Positions 1-12,600 of a stretch of DNA of 64,000 nucleotides are shown in pieces (the first letter of the stretch is position 1; each line of letters starts with the position of its first letter). The stretch covers positions 32,084 through 96,083 of the forward strand of contig JAZBQD010000333.1 of assembly GCA_036583965.1 (NCBI GenBank), read 5' to 3'. The position numbers were made by a program, and so were the translations under genes. This DNA is from Prunella strophiata (lineage: Eukaryota; Chordata; Aves; Passeriformes; Prunellidae). The notes below the pieces were generated by a model, which saw only the letters and a program-made list of their open reading frames with translations, was not told where the DNA came from and did not search any database.

Positions 1-1240
1 TTTATCAGAAAGTACAGAAAGAGCTCCTAGGTCATCCTGCCCTGTCTCCTGTCTCCCATAGCCTCAGCCCTGGTCCTGTCTGTTTCAAAGTTCAAGGGAT
101 CCCTCTTATCTCTTTGCATTCTTCTTTGGCTGAGGCAGTTTTTTTGAGCTAGTTTTTTGCTAGAACAAGCAGTCTTGAATGTAGACCAAACAGCTATGCT
201 TGCAAGCTACAGATTCAATTATTCAAAGAGGCACATTTTACCTAAATTTGAAATGGATTTCTACTCTGGAAAATTTCCACTCTATCTCACTTAGCAGAAA
301 TCAAACTTAACTCTGCACAAAATACTTTGATGAATATTTGATTTTCCCACAAGTCACATGTGATGAAAATGAAAACAAACCCCAAACATTTAAAAACCAA
401 ATACAGAAGCAATTCTGTGGCAATTCCAAGTTTCATTGGTTCCTGCACAGCTCCAGCTCAGCTGCTGGCAGGTTCTGATAAAAGAAAAGTGGAAATCTGG
501 CCCAATACAGATTATTAAAATGAAGGAAAAGCTCTGTGTAGCTGTCACAAATGTGACAGAGACAAGGAGAATAATGATTCTCACATTTGGCAAAGCCCCC
601 AAGACAGTGAATTTGGGAGTTATTCGGGAATTTAGCTACTTGAGCTGGGCTTCTTGTAGGACTTTTTAGCAGCCTTGTGTTCCTCCCCTTGGGGTGAATA
701 AACCTTGTCAGTCCTGCTGATAACATTTCTTCCAGTGATTTTAACAAACTTTTCCAGGAAGGACAACAAAATATTTTCTTTACACAGGCCACCCACAACA
801 GCCATTTTCCTCATCAGTTCTCCCAGAAGTCACTCAGAGGAAGCTGCATCCAAGTTTCCAAGAGTTCCTCCAGGAAGAACCACAACCTCCTCAGAGGAGG
901 GAACCATGCTGTTGTCAAAGGCACTTCGGGTCAGAAAACAGTGCCTAAACTCACTGTGCCAAAATAATGTCACAATCTGGTTAAGAAAATTGTTAGAGAG
1001 ATGCCTCTGGCCCAATTAAGGTGCTAACGAGACCAAATGGAAAGTGGATTTTATTGAACAGTAAATGTGAGGTGGAGAGAGAGATGGAAACAGAGAGAAA
1101 AGGGGGGAGAGCAAGGGAGTGACAGAGACCCCCCCCTGTGACAGGGCAAGTGTGACATTGTCCCCTGTATGCGTGGGCTTCCCAGGGTGGGGGTTTTACA
1201 CCTGAGCCAGTCTGGGTAAGGGGGGTGGTGTTCACCCCCC
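1..1240. other. no gene recognised
   Basis: Mixed-composition sequence. The short frames here overlap one another on both strands and show no recognisable protein. Positions 1045-1140 are purine-rich with GAGA runs. I see nothing functional that I can support. Confidence 0.5.
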
Positions 1241-1837
1241 TGAGCAGGGATTACCCCACTGTTTCAGGTTGCAATGGAAGATGTAACCAAAAGCATGTTT
1301 TTGATCACCATCTTCATAAACTGTTATCAACAGGCAGTGGGGCAGTGCTCTTTATCTCTTCCATGACTCACCCCTGATAACGCCCTCCAGGGGATCTCTT
1401 CTGTTCATGGGCCATTGAGTGTCACTGCAGGACTGATAAAATGACATCATCCCATTGTGGGATGCTCCGCCCAGGGGAGGAACCAAGCATTCCTACCTGG
1501 ATATAATCTGAGCCTCTCAACACCAGGAGCACCTTGCCTGCTGGATTCCCAGAGGACAAGAGCTCCATAACCACCACTGGACCTTCAGAGGAAGACCAGA
1601 CCCTTCTACAGGATCACTGCTTTGACAGAATCACGTTCCTCACTCCAACAGGACTGCAGCCACCATTTAATCAGACTGCTACCACCACCCTGACCAACAG
1701 GGTGTCAGGTTATATCCTGACTCTGTCAGTTGAAGCCAGTGTTTCTGTATCATTGCCTTGATCTTAATTTTCTTCTTAAATTGTGATTCTGGCTTAGACT
1801 CTCCCCCTGGTTTGCCTTCAAACCAGTACAAAACTCA

Positions 1838-1860
<23 letters not shown>
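1240..1860 (+). mobile_element. probable avian LTR fragment
   Basis: The stretch has LTR-like organisation: a TATA-like GATATAATC near 1500, then a C/A-rich segment with repeated CACCA and a characteristic 'AACAGGGTGTCAGG' stretch at about 1698-1711 that I associate with avian ERV LTRs. Boundaries are estimates; no TG...CA ends or target-site duplication were established. The assignment is from pattern memory, so confidence is modest. Confidence 0.4.
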
Positions 1861-2890
<1,030 letters not shown>

Positions 2891-3392
2891 GGGAAGCCCT
2901 GCAAATGCCCCAGCTCCAGGAGGAGCATCGTGCACTGCTCCAGCTGCTTCATCCCCCATGGGAGGACCCACATTGGGAAGAGCCCTGGTGATCCATGTTC
3001 CCTGTGATCCATGCTGGGAGGACACCTTGCCCCTGCCAATGACATGATGTGGGATTTGAAGAACATGAGCGTCTGGCCATGGCCCTGTCATTCCATTCAC
3101 TCCCACCTCAGGTCATTGCCAGGGGCAGGAGAAAGGGACTCTCTCTCTCTGTCCCCCTGAGGAGAAGGGTGTCCTTTCCAGGCAGGAGGAAATACGTGGC
3201 CAGGAAGAGCCAGTGAGTTGTGCTGTAGCTTTCCCTTCTGTTATCAATATTGTTTGTGTTCCTGTTTGTTTTTTCTCTTGTTGCTGTTCCCAGAAAATTG
3301 TCCTTATCCCAGTTTGGGATCTTTGCCTTTTGTGCTTTCCATGGGAGGCGGGAGGGCAGTGACCAGCAGCGTGCTTTTAGCGGGAACAGGAA
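2891..3392 (+). other. presumed 3' untranslated/flanking sequence of the zinc-finger gene
   Basis: No coding frame is convincing after the stop at 2890. The sequence directly continues the zinc-finger exon and is probably its 3' UTR in part. No clear AATAAA is visible before 3392. Confidence 0.4.
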
Positions 3393-3979
3393 TGTGGTGG
3401 TTTGGTGCCTTGTTATTGTTTAAAGATTAAGTTAGGTGTTCTATTTTAAGTTAGTTGTAATGGTTCATTCCATGTTCCCACGTGCTATTCCCTGAAATGG
3501 TTCATTCCTAAGTTGCTTACCCCAAAGTTTTCCTGCCACTTGTCTATCCATCATCCTGTCAATCCCCCCGTTTCACCCCTCACTCCCTTATATGTCCCTG
3601 TCAGTTGAAGTCACCCCACCCCTTTTCCCTGTCAGTCACTCTTGTCACTCCCCCGGGGTTCCAGAATGCTCCCTATCAGTCACCTCTGCTTTGATAGTTC
3701 ATTGGTTTAGAAGGCTTTTCCCCCCTCCCCTGATTGCTCCTTATTGGTTAAATTGTATGATGTAACCCTCCTCTAATGTCCCCTCATTGATTCTGAGTTG
3801 TATCCACCCCAAATACCCTCCCCTCTTTAAAAGTGCTAGTCGGACCCCTTTCCTTTGATATTTGCTCCTGACTTCTCGGGGAAATAAACCTTCCTTGGGG
3901 ACTCAGGCAAATGTCCTTTCCCTGATTCCTTTAGTTTGGCTTCTTTCGTGGTGAACTCCTGCTGTGCTACCTTGCCGCA
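3393..3979 (+). mobile_element. probable solo LTR of an avian ERV
   Basis: It begins TGTGGTGGTTTGG and ends near CTTGCCGCA, giving TG...CA ends. A TATA-like CTTTAAAAG lies near 3825 and an AATAAA near 3883, in the order expected for U3-R-U5. Flanking direct repeats are not obvious. The family is not named from sequence alone. Confidence 0.5.
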
Positions 3980-4164
3980 GCAATCACAGCCACCCTAAAA
4001 GATCTCAGCAGAGGTCGGGGGGCGGCTGTCCTTGTGTGAGCCCTCCAGCCACCAGGAGTGTGCTAGCCAGTGAACCTCCATCCCATGGCCGTGGATGGCA
4101 ACCACACAGGAAATTGGGGAATCCCATTTCTGAACCTTGGGAGCGGGGCCCTGGCTGGGGCTGT

Positions 4165-4465
4165 GGGAAGCTCTTGCCTCTGGTGCCCAGGGACAGGAGT
4201 GGAGGGAACGGCTGCAGCTGAGTCGGGGCAGGCTTAGGTTGGATGTCAGGAAAAGGTTTTTGCCCAGAGGCTGCTGGGGCACTGCCCAGGCTCCCCAGGG
4301 AAGGGTCCCAGCTCCAGGGCTCTCTGAGCTGCAGCAGCGTTTGGACAGCGCTGCCAGGCCCAGGCTGGCATTGTTGGGGTGTCCTGGGCAGGGCCAGCAG
4401 CTGGACTGGAGGATCCTGATGGGTCCCTCCCAGCTCAGCCAATTCTGTGGTTCTGGGATCCCATG
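4165..4465 (+). mobile_element. CR1 LINE, 3' end fragment
   Basis: Sequence from about 4220 ('GGATGTCAGGAAAAGG') through a Leu/Cys-rich stretch to 'CCAATTCTGTGGTTCTGGGA' at about 4438-4457 is the recognisable 3' tail of a bird CR1 LINE, sense on the + strand. It is a 5'-truncated copy of about 300 bp with no coding capacity. CR1 is the dominant non-LTR retroelement in birds and this supports the avian origin of the window. Confidence 0.75.
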
Positions 4466-5085
4466 AGCCTGGGGATGGGCCTGCCAATGGTTGCCATGGC
4501 AACGGGCTCTGGCTGCAGGGGACCTTGGGCTCCAAAGGCACCCATCTGTCACAGACACTCACGGGGGCTCCACGGTGACATCCCAGGAGTCCCCAGGCTG
4601 CCAAAGAGCCGGGATGGCACAGACACTCACAGGGGTTCCTGTCATGGGCAGAGTGGGAGCATCAGGCAAAAGCTTTATTTGTTTTTGGAGAAACTCCTGT
4701 TGAGACATGAGGTGGAGAAATGACACCCAACAGCCACCATGAATCCTCAAACTCCTGCAGGGCCACTAGACTTCTAAAATTCCTTCTAAGAGAAGAGACT
4801 TGGAGCAGCTGGATCGAGTCCTGGCCCCAGACTTTGTCAAAGGTGTAAAGGATTGGACAGATGGAGTTGAGCCTTAATGCAATTTGTCCCACAGGATTAA
4901 TGATGGAATACCAGACATATTTCTATAAATACAGCTCTGATGGATTCTGATCATGATTAGAGAGAATGCTTTATTTACACCACAGAGTAAATGAAAAGAA
5001 AAGTTATTTCTGCAGTCTGTGGTGGTGCTGGACCTAACCTTCCCTGAGAGCATCTTGTGCCAGTGGGCAGGAGCCATGAGAGCAG
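4466..5085. other. no gene recognised
   Basis: Intergenic sequence between the CR1 tail and the CA-rich microsatellite. A short imperfect duplication of a 'CACAGACACTCAC' stretch occurs at about 4550-4562 and 4619-4631. Nothing else is supported. Confidence 0.4.
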
Positions 5086-5087
5086 CA

Positions 5088-5250
5088 GCACAGACAGAGA
5101 CACAGACACAGACACAGACACACACACACACAGACACACACAGACACAGACACACACAGACACAGACACACACAGACACACACAGACACAGAAACACACA
5201 CACACACACACACACACACAGATACACACACACACACAACACACACAGCA
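5088..5250 (+). repeat. (CA)n / (CACAGA)n compound microsatellite
   Basis: About 160 bp of interrupted dinucleotide and hexanucleotide repeat: ACAGAC, ACACAG and pure CA runs alternate, with a pure (CA) run of about 12 units near 5195-5220. Frames read through it on either strand give Thr/His or Cys/Val runs and are artefacts. Confidence 0.95.
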
Positions 5251-5650
5251 GCAGCTCAGCAGTGGAGACTCAGGAGGGTTCAGGCATGGAGTTCCAACGT
5301 GCTCTATTGTAGGGCAACCCTGAAAGCATCCAGGGGCCAAAGACAAAGGAGGGTCCAGGATATAAATACAGGAAAAGAGGGGATGGAGGAGAGCACCAGG
5401 GATCCAATGGTCTGAGGGCTCAGGGGCAGTACACTGGGAAGGGATCAATGGGAAATGCCAGGGTGGATGGACAGGGTTACACACCCATGGGATTACAGGG
5501 AAGGGAGAACTCTCTAGAACATGAAGATAAAAATGTAAAAGGGGTAGGGAAGGCCAAGGGGCCAATGGGGAGGGACAGAACTGGGACAAATTAACGTAGT
5601 GCTGGAGAGCACCATGAGGGAAGCCTCTTTCCTCACCCTGAGCTTTGAGG

Positions 5651-5990
5651 AATGCCCAGAGCCTACAGTGTGTCTCTCCAGGGTGTTGCTACTGTCTTTT
5701 CCCTGATAGACTCAGTGGCCTGCATAGTTGTGCAGTGTCACATTATCTCCTTGGTGCTGTGGCCCTGCTGTGGCTGCTGTGTAACAATGGACATGTGGTT
5801 CCATAGTGTCACCACAAGGCTCCACAAGGCCTTGCTGGGCCACAAGGGCCCCTTGGCTCCATGAGGTTCTGTACTGTCAAGAATGATCTCCTTGGTTCTG
5901 AAGTGCCACAATGGACCCTTGGTTCCATGAGGTGCCTGGCCTTCCACAGCCCCTCACGGCCCCTCAAATCCCCTCACAGCCCCTCAGGCC
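5651..5990 (-). repeat. dispersed 'ATGGAACCAAGGGGCC' repeat, antisense copy
   Basis: The stretch repeats motifs of the type 'CCTTGGTTCCATGAGG' and 'GGGCCCCTTGGCTCCATGAG'. The same motifs in opposite orientation form the block at 25620-25800, and related 'GTGACCGTG' sequences occur near 50350. It looks like a tandem or dispersed low-copy bird repeat with a unit of several tens of bases. No gene is present. Confidence 0.5.
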
Positions 5991-5999
5991 CCCTCACAG

Positions 6000-8290
6000 C
6001 CCCAGGCCCGGGGCTCCTCCCAAAGGAGAAGGGCTCAGGCCCTGCTTGTTCTCCTTTCATTTCGGTCCCTTCACAGCCACGAGTGAAGAAAGGCTGAAAT
6101 GGAGCCTTTCCCCGGCGTTGCCCTCGGGGTTCATGGCGGGCTGAAGCTCTGTGCTGGCGCTGGCCCGAGCGCCACCATCCCTGCAGCCGCCAGGCCTTTG
6201 CTGTCCCCCCGTGTCCGGGCCCTGTCCCCGAGTCCCGCCCGGCTCTGGCAGCAGCAGCAGCCGCAGCGCAGCGGGCGCCGGCCCGGCCCCGCCGGGGCTC
6301 CCGGGCAGGAGCAGCAGCAGCGCCGGCCCCTTCCCGCCTGCTCCTGCCTCGGCTCCCGAGGGCTTTTTCCAGCTCCGCTCTGGAGCCGAGCAACGAGCAC
6401 CCACACACAGCCCTGACTGCTCAGGGCCCGCCTGCGCTGCCCTGAGCCAGCCCTCAGAGGAAGGAAGGATCGGGTTCCAGCGCTGTTTGCAGCACTGTTT
6501 TACTCACCCTGAGCTGACAGCAGGAGGCTGCTGCTGCCTTTGCCTTGGGAATGGCAGATCATGGCTGCTCTTGGCCCTCTTCTGCTTGCCACCTGAATTT
6601 TATCCACAAAACTGCAAGTGCCTCTTTCAGTTGCTGCTACCCACGGTGCTTTCATGACAGTGCAGTCAGTATTTTTGTCACAGGCATAAAGATCAGCAGA
6701 TACTGGAATGCCCACCAGCCCCTGAGCACTAAGGCGAGGGGAATTAAAGCCACACAGGCCACATTTGCAGCACTCAAACACAGCCCTGCTGCTGGTGCTG
6801 TTGAAATAGAATAAACTGACAGAGGCCATCACAGAAATTGCCTCCGCAGTGTGGAATTAAATTAAAGATCCATCAGGAGAAACAGAAACCAGAACTTCTC
6901 GAATCGCTTCACTGCTCCTTCCCAGCAGCAGGAAGCGCAGGTGCCCAGAGGTGTTTTGCACTGCTGGTGAGCACAGTGAGAGCCCAGCCTGTGCCCAGCC
7001 CCAGCGCAGCCTGAGCCCAGCCCAGGGAGCTCAGCGCCCGCGGGGCCAGGCCCAGAGCCCCGGGCACGGCCGCCCATTGCGGGGCAGCGGCGCAGACGGA
7101 ATGTCCTGCGGCCCCGACCTCCTGCTCCTGCCACACAGCGCCCAGCGCCCTCCCCTCCTCCTCCTCTCCCAGCACGGCACCAATTCCAGCTCGGGGGAGG
7201 CTTCCCCAGAGAGGGCTCCGGCTCCTGTTCCAGCCTGAGTGTCCCTGCACAGGAACAGGGCATCTTTCAGGCACTTCCACAAGCTCAGGGTTCCCATTTC
7301 ATGGGGAATCTGGGATGAAAATGGCCGTGTTAGGAAGGACAAAAGCAGAGGGAATGGATTGGAAATTATTAGGAAAACATGACCCTTCTTACAGACAAAG
7401 ATCACCAAGACATTCCCTGCATTTCTCCCTTTCAGATTCTTTCAGTCATCTCCTGAGAGGTCCAGCTTGTTCTGCTGCTTTCCATGAACTCATTGTACTC
7501 TTGATTTATATCAATGCATGAGCTGTAGAAACATCTAAACTGAACACAGAAAAAAAACTTTGTCAGCCGATTTTCATGTTCTAGATCACTTTCAAGATGT
7601 CCTTGGGGATGTTGGAATGATTATCACACAGCTCTCCACTTCTGGCTGCAGGCTCTGGAGATTCTTTCTGTGCATTCAGTCAGGCTTGCATTCCCTAACA
7701 ATTGCTGGTAGCCCGTCATGTTTTCTTAGGGTAGAACAGTAACAATGAAAACCTTACCAATGGCAACAACTGCCCAGTCCAGCAGGAAAAGAAAGAACAA
7801 GCTGTCAAGTTTTTCAAATATTTGTCCTGCTTTGCTGCAAGAGTCATGCTGCACACATGGTGTGGAAAGCCAAGAGAAGCTGCAGTTGGTGGCACATCTT
7901 GTGACAGAAGCTGCACCTCGTTCTCCAGGAAAGGTTCTTGGAAAGAGCAAACAGGACTGAGGAGAAGATTCTGGGAACACTGAAACAGCTTTTAGGAAAT
8001 GAAATGAAAATGGAAAGAAACAATCCAAGATGTTTTTCCTCTGTTTATTTTTATGCTCCCCTTTTCCATCTTCCACTACTTCTCCATCCCATTAATCCAA
8101 ATGGATCTCACCTCTAAGATCCATGACTTGGCAAGTTTTAGACACTGTAAAATACCATGAGCCACACACAGTTTGCCTTCCCCTGTTTTTTCTTTGGAAA
8201 GCAATGCAGGAGAGGTAGGTGCAGTGCTTGTGTCAGGTACAAATTCTGAATTCAGGGAATGCGCTGCGAGAGTGTTTGACTCTCAGCAGG
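6000..8290. other. no gene supported; GC-rich patches
   Basis: GC-rich patches at about 6100-6420 and 6990-7230 alternate with AT-richer sequence. Long overlapping frames on both strands of the GC-rich patches are composition artefacts. The segment lies directly upstream of the PIM-like kinase and could hold upstream regulatory sequence, but I see no specific element that I can defend. Confidence 0.4.
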
Positions 8291-8294
8291 GACA

Positions 8295-11147
8295 ATGCAC
8301 AGCAGCGACCGAGGGGATTCCTGTGCCCCTGTGCAGGAGTCAAGACTCTGGGTCTTGGCTGAACTCGGCAAAGTTGCCGTGTTTGGACAGGCTCAGGGGC
8401 TGCCCCCGGGGAGCGCGGGGCTCGGCGCGGGGGCGAGCGGGCACCGGACAAACGGACACGGGGACAAACGGCCCCGGCGCTTCAGTTGCAGCGGCAGCAG
8501 CGGCAGCAGCGAAAGCAGCAGAAAAAGAATCGACTTTGTCCACTCCGTCTTGCATCTCCTCTCCCTGTCCCGCAGTCCCGCAGCCTCTCCCGCTCTCCCG
8601 TTCCCGGTGTCCCCTCCTCTCCCGCTCTCTCTCTCCCCGGGCCGGGCCGGGCCATGCCCCCGGCCCGCCCCCGGCCCCGGGCGGGGCTGCCCCCTCCCCG
8701 GCCCCGGCCGTCCCGCCGCGGTCTCGCCTCCGCCCGGCTCTGGCCGTGCTGGCTGTGGCGCTGCTGGGCGGGCATCAGTGCCTGGGGCTGGGGCGGCATC
8801 GCCTCCCTTTGGCTGCCGCCTGGCCCGAGCCCGGCCCCGGCCCCGGCGTGGGCTCCAGTCCCGGCCCCGGCGCCGGCTCCTGGCGGGGCCCGCGGAGGAC
8901 ACAGGCGGCGCGGCCGCTGCCGCCGCCTCGGCTGCGGCTTGCCCGGCCCGAGCTCCGCCGCTCGGCAGCGCGGCCGCCGGCCCCGAGCCGCCGCTGTGCC
9001 GTGGCAAGGAGCGAACGCCTGGGCATGGCCGGCCCGGGGCGCTTGAGGGGCGCTCGGGGGCCGCTGCTGGCCCCGGGCCGAGCGCTGAGAGCCGCGTCCC
9101 GCCGGCAGGGAAGGCGCAGCAGCGCCTGCAGGAGCGGTACCGAGTGGGTTCGCTGCTGGGCCGCGGCGGCTTCGGCAGCGTCTTCGCGGCCACGCGGCTC
9201 TCGGACGGCGCCCCGGTGAGCGGCGGGGCCGGCGGCGGGCGCAGGAGGAGGGGGCGGAGGAGGAGGAGGGCGGAGGTGAAGGACGATGGGGCTGGGGCTG
9301 GGGCAGGGCGGGCAGCGAGCTGAGCCCGCTGCTCCCTTGGCTTGCAGGTGGCCATCAAAAGGGTGCCACGGAACCGCGTCCGGCACTGGGGCGAGCTGGT
9401 GAGTGAGCGGGGCCAGCGGCAGAAGCCGGGCCGTGCCGGGCGGGGATGAGCCGAGGCCCGGCAGGGTGGGAGCCGCCAGGACGCCTGGAGGGAGAGCGGG
9501 CGTGGGGCCAGCGCAGGGCGCAGAGCATCCCGGGCTGGCCGAGGGGTCCCAGAGCCCCGGCACGGCCTCAGCCCCACTGACGGCATCGCGCTCCTCCCGC
9601 AGCCCGACGGCACCAGCGCACCCCTGGAGATCGTGCTGCTGGCCAAGGTGTCCACTGGCTTCCCTGGTATCATCCAGCTGCTGGAGTGGCTTGAGCTCCC
9701 CAACAACATCGTGATGGTGCTGGAGCGCCCGGAGCGGTGTCAGGACCTGCAGAATTTCATTCGGGCACGGGGGTTCCTGCCCGAGGAGGAGGCGCGGGAG
9801 CTGTTCCGCCAGGTGCTGGAGGCCGTGCGGCACTGCACCAGCTGCGGGGTCCTGCACAGGGACATCAAACCAGCCAACATCCTGGTTGACCTGGACACCG
9901 GCCAGGCCAAACTGATCGATTTTGGCTGTGGCACCTACCTGCAAGACACAGCCTACACTCGCTTTGCAGGTGAGCCCATGCAGGGTGTGCTCCTGGTCCC
10001 GGCATCTCATGGCCCAACATCTCACAGCCCAAGCTGGGTGTGGCAGTGGGGATTCTCCCTTTTGCTGCCCTTCATGGCACTGAGATTTCAGCTGAGTTGC
10101 TTTTGAGCAGGGCTGGGTGGGGAGCCAGCTTCCATCCCTGCTGGCAGCCTTTGCCAGCCACTCTGCCCAGGATGGGGGCTGGGGCTGGGGCAGCCTGCCC
10201 AACAAAAACACCCATGAGTGGGGGTAGCAGAGAGGGGGGGCCAGAACCTGTGCCCCAGCCAGTTTGGTGTGCAGGTGAGAAAGGGCTTGGAGTGCTCCAC
10301 TCACCTGGTTTTTCTTGGGTTCATAATGTTTTTTGGGGCAATCAATGCAGGCAGGCATGGTTTTCCTCTAGCACTGAGTGGGTTTTTCCTTGTCATGGTT
10401 GGGCCTTTCCAGGGCTTCTGCTGCCCTCTTCCAACACCAGTGGCTTCTTTTCCAGCCCCAAGTCTGTCCACAAATTCCAGGTGCTGGCGAGAGGGCAGCA
10501 GGTCACCCCGTGTGCCACTGGGGCAGCCCCGCATGCCCAGGGATGCTGGGGCCAGGCTCTGGGAGCAGCAGCATCCCCCTGCTGAGCTCCATCTGTATTC
10601 CATAGGAACACGCTCATACAGCCCCCCGGAATGGACCCACTTTGGCTGGTACTACGGTAAGCCAGCTACCATCTGGTCCCTGGGCATCCTGCTGCACCAG
10701 ATGGTCTGCGGGGAGCACCCTTTCAGCAGGGGCCAGAACATCAGCTGGGACCATCAGCTCTCGCTGCCACAAGGGCTCTCTCAAGGTGGGTCCTCATCTC
10801 TGGGCACGGGGGGAATACCAGTGCTGGGAGACAGCAGCGGGCTCGTCAGCATCCCGCTCTGGCAGCTGCTGAGGAGGTGGCACATGTCCTGCTCTCCTGC
10901 TCTCCTCCAAAACAGGGAATCCTTGGGGAGTTTAGGCCCAGCTCTGAGCACATCCAGCATGGCCTGGGCACGGGAATAGTGGGGCAAAGCCAACAGGAGC
11001 CTTCTCCAGCTGACCGGCGGTTTCTGGTTTCTGTCCCCAGAGTGCCAAGATCTGATCAGGCGGTGTTTATCCATGCTGGACTCTGAAAGGCCCTCATTAG
11101 AAGAGCTGTTGTGTCACCCATGGATGCAGGATATTCATCTGCCCTAG
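8295..11147 (+). CDS. PIM-like serine/threonine kinase (five coding exons)
   Basis: A protein kinase closely resembling the PIM family, with conserved GT-AG introns. Exons: 1 to 9215; 2, 9348-9398; 3, 9603-9969; 4, 10606-10785; 5, 11041-11147 (TAG). Phases join without break from the glycine loop to the stop. Visible motifs are the GRGGFGSV loop (about 9160), VAIKR lysine (9348), hinge ERPE (9724), HRDIKPAN catalytic loop (9859), DFG (9919) and SPPEW (10620). Length from the glycine loop to the end suits a PIM kinase; such kinases are constitutively active Ser/Thr kinases of the cytosol and nucleus. The start is unsettled: the family-like Pro/Arg-rich N-terminus starting at ATG 8654 is in another frame and stops at 9046, while the frame of the kinase core is open back to ATG 8295. 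Either exon 1 has an indel or the upstream ATG is used. The family is amplified in songbirds. Confidence 0.8.
8390..9330. promoter_or_regulatory. CpG-rich island over PIM-like exon 1
   Basis: This is a dense G+C block with many CpG dinucleotides, including GCGCGG and CCGGCC runs. It covers the 5' region and first coding exon of the PIM-like kinase and its first intron. Such islands commonly mark vertebrate promoters. No TATA box is evident. The promoter role is inference. Confidence 0.55.
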
Positions 11148-11395
11148 AAGAAGGGAGAGAGCCACAGGCACAGTTTGATGCAGGGCCCTGGTAAGTTCCA
11201 GCTCCACACATGCCTTGGCAATCAGAAGCAAAGGAACACCCAGATGTTTTTGTCCTGCCTGTGTCACTGCCCAGGGGTGATCAGATGGGAACACACAGCC
11301 CTTGTGCTGGAGCTGATCTGCTCTGCCCAGCACTGGTGGCCGCCATCCGAGCTGGTTTTGTTTGTCCTGGTTCCCTGACAGCTGGGGCCCTGGGC

Positions 11396-12600
11396 AGAAC
11401 CCTGACAGCCTGGTCTCAGCCCAGGGAAGGAGAAGGAGCCCCTGGAGAAGCTGTACCAGCTGGGGCTGCTGCTGCTGGAGACAGCGAGGACCACATCAAG
11501 GATGGCAACCTCTTCCTCCACCTGGCTACTGGCCAGCTGAAGATGAAGGACTTTGATTCTGGCACCTTCTTCAAAGCCCAGCTCCACAGCAAATTTGCAG
11601 ATGAGTCCACACTCAGGGGGATGCTCCCAGATTTGGGCATTGCACAGCCTGGCTGGGAACCAAAGGTTCCCCCTTTGCTGGGGTAGATGCAGCTGATCCT
11701 TCAGTCGCTGCCAAGCTGCTTTTGGCAGGGCTGGGGGATGGGCTGGGGTGGGTACGAAATGGGAGTGGGCTCCTGGCCCTGCCAACAGCCCCCAGCACCC
11801 ACCGTGCCCCGGGCTGGGGCTGGGGCTGGGGCAGCCAGCCCGACACAAACAAACCCCCATGGCAGGAGCAGAGGTGGGACTCCAGAACCTGTGCAGGGCT
11901 GCTTTGCTGTGCAGGCAAGGAAGGGCTTGGGCTGCTCCACTGCCCTTGTTTGCTTTGGGATCACTGTTATTTTGGGGGGCAGTGCAGGGGGGAAGGGGGA
12001 AAGCGTGGGCTTTCCTCACCCATGGGTGGGTTTTTCCTACATGCAGGGGTTGGGCCTTCCTCAAGCCCTTGACAGAGATAGGATTTTTTCCCTTTTTTCT
12101 TGTTTCCCCTTTTTGTCTGTAATCTATTTTCAATAATTTGTTTGTTTTTCTGGAGGAAGCGTTCTAGGTGGGGTCCAGTCTGGATGGGGAAGTGCTTGGG
12201 ACCAGCTGCGGCGTGGATGGGCCATGCCCTGGAGAAGGCTGAGGACATGGTTTGGGACCAGCTTTTCTTGCAGCCGTGGAGGGCGTGAGGTGGGTCCCCG
12301 TCTGCTTGGCATGGAGGGATCAGAGCTTTTGGGAGATGGCAGCGAGCACAGGAGCATCCTGCTCTGGGCAGCTGCTGAGGAGGTGGATGTGCCGTGGCTG
12401 GCTGCAGGCTGGGCACATGTGCTGCCCTCCTGCTCTGCTGCCAAAGGCAGCAGTGATGGGCAGCTCTGGGCACAGCTCTGGGCACGGCCAGCATGGCCTG
12501 GGCACCGCGGGCGGCTGGGACAAGGGCACAGGAGCCTTCAGCTGACGGGTGGGTTCTGCTTTCTCTCCTTGCAGCCGGGCTCTGCGGGTGCTGAGGCTGC
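11396..12600 (+). pseudogene. degraded second PIM-like kinase copy
   Basis: At 11425-11475 one frame resembles the segment just before the glycine loop of PIM1 (KEKEPLE, then LYQLG), and at 11490-11600 another frame resembles the catalytic-loop to DFG region (DHIKDGN, LATGQLK, DFDSGTF). The intervening lobe and the HRD and DFG motifs are lost or altered. The following 11700-12590 parallels introns 3-4 of the intact gene (10100-11040): both carry GGGGCTGGGGCTGGGGCAG, the 'AACAAACCCCCATG/AACACCCATG' stretch and an 'AGCTGCTGAGGAGGTGG' stretch. This is a tandem, long-decayed copy with no usable frame. Confidence 0.65.

Noticed and set aside
5019..5323. Open frames across the CA repeat on both strands
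   Set aside because: They encode only Thr/His or Cys/Val runs produced by the microsatellite.
6057..6657. Long overlapping frames in GC-rich sequence
   Set aside because: Frames are open on both strands at once, typical of GC-rich non-coding DNA; no conserved domain is visible.
8393..10358. 438- and 527-codon frames on the minus strand over the PIM-like gene
   Set aside because: They are antisense shadows of the CpG-rich exon and the kinase exons; motifs and splice sites support the plus strand.
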